A stretch of 64,000 bases of DNA from Sepiola atlantica (taxonomy: Eukaryota > Mollusca > Cephalopoda > Sepiida > Sepiolidae): assembly GCA_963556195.1 (NCBI GenBank), contig OY744532.1:76863304-76927303 (forward strand), written 5' to 3'. The notes under the pieces are model-generated. The model saw only the letters and a program-made list of their open reading frames with translations. It made no database searches and was not told the origin of the DNA. Both the position numbers and the translations under genes were made by a program. Shown here one piece after another: positions 34,444 through 46,200 of the stretch. How positions within the stretch are numbered: the first letter of the stretch is position 1; each line of letters begins with the position of its first letter.

Positions 34444-35984
34444 TATATATATATAATATTTTTAATGGTGTTCTCATATATTATTGGTCCCCCGATTTAT
34501 AAAATCGGGGGACTTATGTTTTGAGGCATGTCCGTCCGTCCGTCCGGATTTTTGCCCCATAACTTTTCATCCATCCATCCATTCAATTTCTCTGAAATTT
34601 GGCCAAAATGTGGAGGCAATTGTTCCTAATAGAAAATAAGTATAGCTGACCTTGGAAAAAATCTGGTTCGCGCCCCCAGGGGGTCAAAAGCCCCCAAAAT
34701 AGCAAAAAATGATCCTTTTCTCCCATAACGTTTGATCCATCCATTCAATTTTTCTGAAACTTGGCCAAAATGTAGAGGCAATTGTTCTGGATATAAAATG
34801 AGCATCCTTGACCTCAAAAAAATTCTGGTTCACGCCCCCAGGGGGTCAAAGGGGGTTAAAAAATTTCCACAGAGTCTGCTAGTTTTTAACATTATTGGTA
34901 TAATCTTTCTCCTGACTTAGATAGACATTAAAACTCGTGTGAATAAATAATAAAAAATATAAATATGTTGACATATTTTTTTTTTTCTTTTTTCTTTTTT
35001 TTTTTCAAAGAAAAGAAAGCCAAAGAAGCTGAGAAACAAATGCGCGCAATTGCCCAGCGTGCACGCGAGGAGCACCGGCGGTCACTGCGATCAAACACCA
35101 ACCTTGCTTCCCTTTTGTCGGGGAGCCGAGACGACAAGCCGCCCATTCCACCGAAGCAAGTATTGTTTTCTGTGCTGTATGTATTTCTATAAAACAAACA
35201 AAAACCAAATCCATTTCATCAAAAATCTGCCTCCACCCACGCTGTACACTGCACCAATCAGGAACGAGTTTCACAATCACTGTTCACTCAAACGCATTTT
35301 GTCGTGAAAGTGGAGAAAAATCAGGAATGTGCAATTTTCTGAAGAAAAAAGAATAAATCATATATATATATATATAAAATTAGATATGTGTATATGTTTA
35401 TATATTTGTATGTACAGGATTAACCCCTAAATTAATTAACCGATCATTATGGATTTGGGAACGTAGATACTAGGTATAAGGGGTCGTAATGTGGAATATA
35501 TTTAATTTAGTTTTATGCAAAGGGGTTGAAGCCCTTTGTGAAAATTCAGATACTTCCGGTTTTTGTGAAATTTTAACAATAGATATTGTCAATTACTAAA
35601 TATTCCCTAAATTTCACTTTATTTGGAGTATTATAAAGGGTTTTTGGGGGGCATAATATGGGCACACCCTCCCATTTGTAAATTCAAATATATCAAATTT
35701 GCATAGAATTTGATCCATAATAATTAAACACCAATTAAGCAAGATTCCCTGAATTTCAATTTCTTCTTGACCCTTAAGCTTAAGCCTTAAATTTGAGATA
35801 TTTTCTAGAATCAAAATCATGTAATGTATGTTGATCGAAATTAGAATAAAGATTCTAGACATAAGGTTTAATATTATTATATCTTGATTTTAATCTTCTT
35901 AAGGAGACATAAAAGTGGTGCAAAATCTCTGTTCGAAGAATTAATTTTACCTCTCCTGGGACAGGTATTCTTCTAGCATGTATG

Positions 35985-36016
<32 letters not shown>

Positions 36017-36279
36017 GTGTGTAGATTTCAATTTTGTGTAGAGAATTTGAATAACAGAGCTCAATGTAATTTAAACAGAGCAAAACAGAATTATAAAAAA
36101 AAAAACTATACACACATTAAGGTTGTACACATAATAACTTATTTCGACCCCTTTAATTAGGTCTCCTCAGATGTATAGACAACCATGGTTGTCTATACAT
36201 CTGAGGAGACCTAATTAAAGGGGTCGAAATAAGTTATTATGTGTACAACCTTAATGTGTGTATAGTTTTTCTTTTTATA

Positions 36280-36310
<31 letters not shown>

Positions 36311-39300
36311 CAACCACTTGAATTATGATCATTTTTTATCCCAATTGTGACCAATCGTAAAATTTGGCTTAATAAAAGCTCTTTTAATGATTTTGGCTCG
36401 TTAATCTGTTCATTCTTTTATGATTAGAAAGTTAGATTTTTTTACCCTTTCTTTCTTTTGAGTTTTTGCTCTTTACCTTTTCACTCATATTCGTGTTTCT
36501 GGATTTAAACATTTTTACCTTACATTGTACTGGTACGAATGTTGGATTTTTAGATGAGTAATTATCAAGCCAGATAGGAGGGATGCTCAGTGGGAGACTT
36601 GAATTTCTGAATCGTCGATTCGCACTTCTTTACTGAGCATACTGTTGGCAAACTTATTGCTAGCAGAATCTATTGACGAAATCTTTTTTCCGATTAGTCA
36701 AGCTCTTGATTAAAACAGCTCATCACAAGTTCATTGAAGTTAAGTAAAAATAAAATCACTTTTAAGAGAGTAAAAATGGGTTAATTTTGGCAGCATTGTT
36801 TTAGATTTTCATTCAACGACCATTCATGTCGTCAGGATAAAATCTGTCATTTTGTCTATATTAAAGTCTATATTGCCATCGATACAAGCTCAATATTTTA
36901 TTCTGATTCTTCAGTTTCCTTGCTTCACAACAAAAACAACTATATCTCTACAAAGCCACCATTCGCCCATGCATGGAGTATTGTTGTCACATCTGGGCTG
37001 ATGCACCAACCAGAGTCCAAACAAAAGAGTCTCTAACCTAACAAGTCCTACACTGTCTATCAAGCTCCAGCCTCTGTCCCATCACCCCCCTTCACTGTAG
37101 AGGTATCCAGATGCTGGAAGGCCTTCTACTCTAATTACTTCTTTTTTTGAACCGCTTGCCTTTGGAATCTCGCTCCACCTGCTCCCTGTTTCCCTAACTG
37201 TACCAACATTCAGAAATGTATACGTAATATGAACAAGCATCTCTCTGCACACCTCCCCACTTAGGATGCCTATTATAAATCTCAACGTAAATTCACTAGA
37301 CCAAACCGACAATCAGCCAAATCCCATCCATTCACTGTGGAGGTCCCCAGATGCCGAAGAGCCTTTTACGTCAATCGCTTCTTTCCTCATGCTACCGGCC
37401 TCTGGAGCTCCCTCCCTGCTCCCTGTTTCCCCGACTGTACTGACATGTAGAAATTTAAAACCAATGTAAACAGTCATCTCGCTGCATAGCTCCCAACTTA
37501 GGAGGACCCCCGAAACCTACACCCTCTTTCTCAGTAGCCCCTTATGTCTACAGTGATGGCCTGCCTTGTTTGGGGTGAACTATGTTAAAAAAAAAATTAA
37601 AAAAAAATCTGGCCCCTAATTTACGGTAGCCCTTATGTCTCAGTGGCAGCGTACCTTATATGGGGTGAATTGAAGAAAAAAAAAGTAGTTCTACTCAATT
37701 TCTGTCAAGTAAAATTGTATCCCACTCAGAATTATTTTAATAATGATCGGCAAATTATAGAAGTTTCGTAGCAACTAAGTTCGTCCTTTGGTGCCCAAAA
37801 TGAAAATACTTAAACTCGTTTCTGCGCATATGGCTCGACGCATGCACTCGCCTGAATTAATAAAAACAAATAAAAACATTTTAAACCAATCAGATGCATT
37901 TCTCTGAATTTATCAAATTTGCTGTTTTGATCCACCCCGAAGTCAATAAAAAGTCAGATTTTTCCTTCAACAAATATGTTGAGCTGAAATCCACGACAGA
38001 GCTCACATCGACCTTTCGCCAGCTTCCCTCATATCTCTGTCGGGTTTGGGGAAAGCTAAAAATTCATTTATCCACTCACGCACACATAGCCACTCTGACA
38101 CCAACGTACGCACATACACAATACATTAACTCTTTCACCTTATCGTCTGCTGATTGAAAACCGCTTTAATACTTCTAACATTTCTCAATGAACTTTTTAC
38201 AATGAAAACAAATGAACATTGACTCTTATTAATAACTTTCAATCAAATGAACATTTTATAATTGAGCGGGGAAGTTTTGATTACGATTTTTCAGACCCGT
38301 GGATAATTCACAGCCCTTAAATCATCGACTCGGGCTTCTTCGATATCTCCGCTAATGAATCCCCTTTTTCTGCAAGGACTCTCACAATATGAACAACCAT
38401 TCTATGTTTGCCTATCTATGTAGACTTCCATTTTAAACATATATAAAATAAGGATCCCTCCAAAGTTTCATCACCGTCAGCAGCATGTTACATTTATTAA
38501 GACTTAGCTTTATCACATAAGCAACCTGCTGTGTATATCACATATGGTAGCAGATCAGACTGATCATTTTAAAGTCCTGTTTTCGATCTTGGCTCTTGCC
38601 ACTTGCTTTATCTTCATTCTCTCTTTTTTTTGAAAATCCATTATCTATATATTAATACGATAGCATGTGTGTTCGTGTGTCACGCTTACATCAAAAGCTC
38701 TGCGCATGCGTGCCGCACGTAGATTTGGAAAAACATTCAAGTCACCTAATTTTCGTAATATTTTCAAGTATTTCCCTTTGGCGCAACGGTTAGCGACGTA
38801 CGATTTTGACGTCGGTTTTTGACATTGGCCTGACTGATTTATAGTTCAATCCCAACCAACCTCTAAGATTTTTTTTTTCTACATCGAAGGGTGGGAGGGG
38901 GTAGGTAGGGAGGTAGGGAAGGGACGATCGGGAATACACATATTAATACGATAGCGTGTGTTATTTTGTGTGTCACGCTTACATCAAAAGCAACGACCTT
39001 CCGAATCTTTGTATGCTACTCATAAATTGGAGCCAAATTTAATTTAATCTAAAACATTTACAAAGTAAGGTTTAGTTGTCGAAATCGGAATTAGTTGATT
39101 GATCAAATCGAGAAAAAAGTCTGATGGACGGACGGACACGAAACCGCTTTTATAGGTTAGGAACAAGGTAATTAGTATTGAAAACATCATTTTGAGTAAT
39201 TTACACAGGTCCCGCTAGTTTAATATTAATACATTATTTAATCCCGGGCAACACTGGTTAGATAGTAACTAATAGAAATGGTCTCCTCAGAATACCTGAC

Positions 39301-42300
39301 ATCATCATTAGAGGAGTGTCGTTGGAAAAAAAAAAATAAGGTGGACTAAAATTTCTAGAAGAAAACGGATTCATCTCGATTGGTTTAAGATTAATAATTT
39401 TTTTATCCATTTTTTTTCTTTAACTTTCTTTTCAAATTCTAAGCATTTTGGTCACAGAAAAATAATTAATGTTTAAGATACCTAATATTTATGACTTCCA
39501 CCATTCTGGACTGACTTTTGAATTCCAACCATATTAAAATCCTGATAATCTGGTTGTTGTCTGCAAGACAGCATCTAAACAAATAATTACACGAAATAAG
39601 CATTCGTAGCATGAACCTGTACAGGGAAGAGTATTTTTAGTGATAAAGGAAAGACAACTTTCATAAATTTACTGTTACTGACTCTGTTTGTATTGAGTTA
39701 TTTCCCTTGATTCACTTTTCTTGTTTGGAAGCGAAAAAAATTATAATATCCCTTGTGTATATATTTATTTTTGTTTGTTTGTAATACCCAGGGTCAGATT
39801 TTGGCCTTACAGAGCTCCTGTTCGTGTCAAAAAAAAAGAAAAAGTTTTTTATGATGCTTTTAAAAGACCCACTTCAACGAAAGGGGCCTCAAATTAGTTC
39901 AGAAGATACCCATTAAATATAAAGATACACAACTCTTCTCTGTTTTGATATTTTGTTCAGTTTTATTAGCCCATCCCCCCCCCCCCCCTCCAAGACTTAT
40001 GGGGCCTTTTAGTCTTGGGGGGTCATACTAATTACATCTTACAATTTTTTTTTTTTTTTTAAGTATTAGAAGCGATCAACAAGCAGACATAAAATGTTGA
40101 ATTCTAATGTAGACTTTGTCTAACCAGGGAATCTTCCCCTGAACTCTGTCATCGTAATATTGACGCATTATATTTGATCTTTGTTGATTGGTGGCAGAGC
40201 AGAGAAATAATCACTCTGTGTAGGGTGAACGAATCCCTCAAATTTAGTCTCATGAAAATAAACTGATTTCTTTATATTGACTCCTTAAAGTCTATCATTG
40301 TTCGTTTGCAGAGCAGCTAAGGAGGAAGCAGTAGAGTTTGAAATAGACGTCTGTTTCTTCGTTTCATGGTTGAAGAAAAAGAGAGCTAACCTAATTGTGT
40401 TCTTCTTTTACCTCCATACATGCACTCCTACGCTATCATTTGACCTTTATGATTTACTCGTGCGCTCCATGACTTCATGTTCACACCACATCTCACATGA
40501 TTTTCTTTTTTTTTCTTTCTCAGTCTGCTTCACTTGGTGCATACATTCCATCACAATATTAAGTAGACTCGAAAAAAAAAAAAATATTTGTAAGAAATAT
40601 TTAAAAAAATTTTTTTTTAATTTTGATTTTTTTCGTTTGCACCTGTCTCAGTCTGCTTCACTTGGTGTATACATTCCATCACAATATTAAGTAGACTCGA
40701 AAAAAAAAAATATTTGTAAGAATTGATAATTATTATTGCCTTTTATGCCACTTTGCATATCTCTATTATGTAACCATCTTATCAACTCAACCCTATAAAA
40801 ATTATTGCACACAAAATATTCAATATTAATACAATACTAGAAAAAATGTGACCTGTTGGGTCACCCATTGAGCTGAGGTTAAATTGTTTTCAAATGACGG
40901 GGAGGGGGCTTACAAAACTGGTTAAATATAAAAAGATAAAGACAAAATTCAAAATTAGTCTCTTTCTGCTGACTTTATATTTCTCTTTTTTTCTAACTAA
41001 GGGTTAAATAAAAGAAAATAAATAAATTGTATTACTTCTGTGGTGATATTCCCTTTTGTTTATACTAGAGGGGTCCAATATTTTTATTCATTCTTTCTTT
41101 ACTGTTAATAAACTGCGAGAGAGAGAGAGAGACGGAAGCGAGATTAATAGACGATGTATAAAATAAGTGCTGGGTGGGGGAGGTCGCACAACATAGGTTA
41201 ATAAAAGGGTACTCTTATAGAGAATGCATCGCGTTTCTATGACTTCGTGTTGTCAATGTTCGGGCAGGTCTCGGAAGCGCCCCAAATAAATTTCTACGAT
41301 CTGCAGTGCGTTAAAAATAAATATGGATTTCTACGATCTGTGTCAGCGCGTTGAATTTCTTGAAGGATTCATTGAGTTCTGTCAGCAACGGTTACTTCTA
41401 GTGAAAGACTAACCCTAAACCCTAACCTTAACATTTTCTAAATGTTAAAAAGAAAAAAACATTGAAAAAAATTTTTTTAAAAAATAAATAAGAAATTAGT
41501 TAAAAATAGTGGTTTCGTTGTTTGTTATATAAAAAAAAAAATCTTTTGAAACTTTTCGGTGCACAAAAAACACATTTTATTTAAAAACATTTGATTAACA
41601 ATGGTTCCTGTGACAAATAAAAAAAAAAAAAGAAACTAAACATCTAATTAATAACAGTTGTTTAGCTATGGTTTGTTCGTTCTTTATTTTCATATATGTA
41701 TTTTACTTTGATTTTCTTTGTCTGATTTTATCGTCTGCCAGTCTTCAAGTTATCGTTTGGCAGTTTTCGCTTCGTCAACTCTCGGGCGCTTCTGAGACCT
41801 GCCCGAACGTTGACGATGCGAAGTCACAGAAACTTGATGCGTTCTATAAGAGTACCGATAAAAGGTGAAAGTGATTGAAAGTAAGATGCGCACTTGATGA
41901 GTTATTTGCAAATTACATGCAATTAGAACTATTAAAATGGAACGGTTTTCAAACATAACTCAATCCCAAAACTGATGAATATTTAACCATGTATTTTGTG
42001 TGATTAAAATATAAAGGAAACAAATGCTGTTACATGTTTCATAGAATGTCTTCAATAAAATGCCGTCTTGATTTCTTTTTTTATTTACTATTATTTCTGA
42101 GTTCATCCAATTCAATCCCTAAAGTGAAGGATCCTAATTTTTCTCCCCCCCCCCCGTTGTCACTTGAGCTTTAAATCCATTTGTGTTTTGCTCATGCACT
42201 CCATGACTTAATGTTCACACCCACTGCAAAGATCAATTTCTCATTGTTTTCTTTTTTTTCTTAGTATTTTCATCTCCTCCTATAAGCATATGCCTTATAT

Positions 42301-42439
42301 TATACATATTATATTATACATATATTGTTATTAATATTGAAAATCCAGCTAAGAAATTAATTTTTGAAGGAATGTGTTCTAGTTTGTACTTTAATTACAC
42401 ATGACAACTCGTGAATCAATGTGGGTATATTGTACATTA

Positions 42440-42485
<46 letters not shown>

Positions 42486-43043
42486 AGATGAGATGACAAC
42501 AGAAGATGAAGAGAGCCGGATGGCTAAGACTTTCCGAGCTTGAAACCGACGGTACGAATGTTGTACTAATTTTTCTGTACCAAAATAAATAAATATTATG
42601 CTCTTAATTTTTAACTTTAATTCTTAATTAATCGTGCACTCTGCTGGGATTTTTCCTACTATATTACAAAGAACTTATATATATATACACGACCGGCGCC
42701 ATAGTTATAAAAGTGTGTGTGTGTGTGTGGGGGGCTCTCCTAAAAAGTGGGGGGGGCCGGTTAAACACATGCATATATAACTTCATTATTAATGACCGTA
42801 AAGTGGGGGGGGGGGCAAGTTAAAAAGTGTGAGGGGCTTGAGCCCCCCCCCCCCCCCGGTACCGCCGTCCATGATATATATATATATGAAAATTTATAAC
42901 TAAAAGGTAAACTTTTAGAGAATTGGACCTATTGTGAGGTGAAAGAAGAAGAAATATTTTTATTCACTAAATGCTCCTTGTTCTGAACAACTGAAGATAC
43001 TGATTTACTTCCATTTGCAGGTTTAATTATTTTTCATTGACTT

Positions 43044-43076
<33 letters not shown>

Positions 43077-43248
43077 CCATATTCATAAATGAATATTAAA
43101 TTATTTATACCTACATATAATGTCGTTTCAGACTTACATTCTCATCAGTGTAGGAAAGTGATAATTTCAGATGTTATATATATATATATTTTAAATTGGC
43201 TTACACAAATGCAATTACGTTTTAGCACTCTAGTACTTCATCAGAGCC

Positions 43249-43286
<38 letters not shown>

Positions 43287-46200
43287 AGTGCCTGCAACTG
43301 ATTGTGAAGGTAAATAGACATTTAAAAAGTACATTTATTTAATTGGTAGTTTATAGAACATTTATTAGATTAGGAGAAATTGTATAACTATTTATTAAAC
43401 ATTCGTATTCACAATATTTGTTTATCCATTTCCCATTATTAACAAAAGACTTTAACATTTTGCTGCCTTTGGCTTCAACTCCATCTATATGAATAATATT
43501 AAAATTTATTTTTTGGGTGCGATTGAAGATAAAAAGAAAAAGTAAGGGAGTTAATATTTGTTAATAATTAATAAAAACATATTTTTAATCATAAAAATAC
43601 ATTAAATGTACTTTGGAAAAATAAAATGTTATGTGAAATTAATCTCTTTTCCATAAAATATAGCTACATCTATGTCAGGCAAAGATATTATAAATAAGTT
43701 TACAAAAAAAAGGGAGAGCTCAAACACAAATGAAAAAAAAAAAAATTAATATTGGGTAATTTACACGAGTGCAGCTAGTTAAATATAAGATGGCAGCTTG
43801 AAATCAAAATTGAAATTTCAAAAAGCTTTATCGTTTTAAAAAAATTTTTTTTTTTTTTTTAAATTTAAAATTTTTTTATTTTACTATTGGGCCACCAGTA
43901 ATATAGGCCAAGAGCCACTCGAAGGTGAGGATTGATAATCAGCCAAAAGATGATGAACACTATGGGAGTACTACAACTGATCAATGAAACAAACTAAGTT
44001 TGATTTCTTATGAGACGGTTTATGACAAGTGTTGGTTCACATTGGAATTGAAGACGACTACAGTCCCACAGTAATGTATTCTACATATTGGAAGTCCCTG
44101 CAAAGAAGCTCAGTCCATGGAAATTCTGCCTGACGTTAGGCACATGGAGGAAGAAAGGAAAATCTTTTTCCATTGTGGTAGGAAGACGAGTTATTGCTGT
44201 GAATGTTTTACAAGGAAGAAACCAAAGATTGGAGTTCAGTGGACCACATTCCATGGAAATGATGGTATATATTCTATTAGTGTGCCTTTTCCACATCAGA
44301 TATTGGTTGCATGTTGTCCATGGCAGTACAAATTGAACTTCTCCATGAAATTCCCGTTATTGTAGAAACAGTCATCGTGAGAATTGAAACATTAGTTTTA
44401 CGACTGGATGCTTGCCCTTCCTAATGCCAACCTGTTACAGATCAGGGGTCTGTGTGTTTTATTGAGCCACAACCTCTAAGTGAGTTACCAGTTAGCATAA
44501 AATCTTTTACCAAAATGACCGAATTTGGCATTAAATAATTCAAAAGGGTTGATATTCCGTAAAACAAAACAACCAATCACAGCCAAGGTCAACAGTGGAC
44601 TCAATAGTCAGTCAATTAGCTTTTTTAAAATTGTGTTTTAAAAAAAAATAAAAATTTTTTTGTATTTCTTTCTATTTGAATAAGGATTTGATTTTATTGT
44701 CTGTGTTGCAGGACGCACATTAGCCATTCAGCTGTTATTAACAACATTCCGAAAAGTAAAAATGGTGAGAAAAGGCCAAGTACGCCGAAAAACAAAGCCG
44801 CTGTTATCCAATGGTTTAAAGAAGAAGAACGGCCTAAAGGGGTTGGTATTAGCCCAGAAACAAACAAGATTGAACCTTGGTTTCATGGTGAGTAGAATCT
44901 GTTTACAGTATTTAAGGTTGTCACATATACAACAAACTGTCTTGTGGACATCTTTGGGCAAGGTGGTTGCCCCTTATTCTACCCTCATAATTCTGAAATT
45001 CACTTTTCCTTGTCCTTGTCCTTTTAACCTTTTTTCTGTCTACCCTGTTTCCCAACCCTATCATCTACTCAAGCTCTCTCTACCTCCAACCATCAAGAGT
45101 ATAATACAAAACAGAATTCGGTGGTGAAACCCCAATTTGCAAATGTGGAGTCACTCATTAGTTGCCATTACTCTCAGGTCCACTCTGACCCAGAGGAGTG
45201 GTAGTACCTGTCACAGTCCCATCTATGTTTTTTTTTTAATTACTAATGTGTCACCACTTATCGAGGCCAAAACCCTTACGTCTACAGTGGTGGCCTGCCT
45301 TGTTTGGGGTGAAATATGTTTATAAAAAAATAAAAAAAAGAACATACTCAGGGATAAAGGTTAATGAGATAGATTGTCAGTTAAATGATAATTATGAGAG
45401 GATTGAAAATGATGAATGGAGTGAAAAAATCTGATTATTTGTGAGGACTGTTTGTGACAAGTATTTGTTGACTTTGGATTTTAAGATGACCATGTTGTAC
45501 TCTGTAGGGAAGCAGTCCAATGAAAATTTCTTGGGTTAAATAGAATTTATCAATTAGACTATTTATTTAGACATTTAAATAGAATTTATCAATTAGACTA
45601 TTTATTTAGACATTTAAATAGAATTTATCAATTAGACTATTTATTGAGACATTTAAATAGAATTTATCAATTAGACTATTTATTGAGACATTTAAATAGA
45701 ATTTATCAATTAGACTATTTATTTAGATGTGAAACAGTGATTTCATCCGACGTATCTGCCCCCTTTATGGCGCACCGATATGCATCGGAGAGATCAGCCC
45801 CCCACGTGGAGAAAGGTGACGGTCTGGGAGGTGTCAATTTCGACCAATTGACACGAAATAAGGATTGGGCGGATGTGAAACAGTGGTTTCAGCGACGGAG
45901 TCTGCACCCCGGGGTGCACTGGAATGCATCGGGGAGATCAGGCCCCGCGTAGAGACAAGTGGAAGTCTGGGAGCTAGTACATATTTTTGACTGACCAGAC
46001 CTTAATCGCCGTTGGCGCCAAAAAGTCTGAAATTGGTTCTCGTGTTGACGTGGCGATCGAGCCCGCCCGAGAAGTGACAATTTCCATATGTCTGGCGGGC
46101 CCCGTTAATCGTAAATACTGGGGGAGACATCAACAGGGAAAAGCGGGCGTGCCAGGCTCTATGTGTGCGGGCGCGGGCGGCGGAGATAGGATCGCCGATC

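Larger units (their letters stand above)
32883..35010 (+). other. intron of the SH2D4-like gene, 2.1 kb
   Basis: It contains a tRNA-like SINE fragment (- strand, 33895-33990), a repeat at 34060-34330 shared with 61470-61760, an AT run at 34410-34455 and the hairpin-headed repeat 34484-34882. The remainder is AT-rich without coding signals. Confidence 0.6.
35177..44711 (+). other. largest intron of the SH2D4-like gene, 9.5 kb
   Basis: It carries the palindrome 36087-36284, LINE tails 36940-37690, Helitron-like element 38644-39218, a duplicated segment 40520-40720, the inverted-repeat element 41218-41856, AT runs, homopolymer G/C blocks at 42725-42860, and a Helitron-like end at 43778. A candidate acceptor at 40311 (TTTGCAG then AAKEEAVEFEID in one frame) has no matching phase and donor, so I did not call an exon. 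Confidence 0.65.

Noticed and set aside
38776..38862. Functional tRNA gene
   Set aside because: A-box and B-box-like words exist, but acceptor and anticodon stems do not pair.
40298..40420. Extra SH2D4-like exon (AAKEEAVEFEID)
   Set aside because: The acceptor is plausible, but no donor gives a phase compatible with both neighbouring exons, and the text soon becomes low-complexity.
44117..44365. Host zinc-finger gene
   Set aside because: Only one Cys-rich stretch, competing frames on both strands, and no exon signals. It is kept only as a weak transposase-like remnant.
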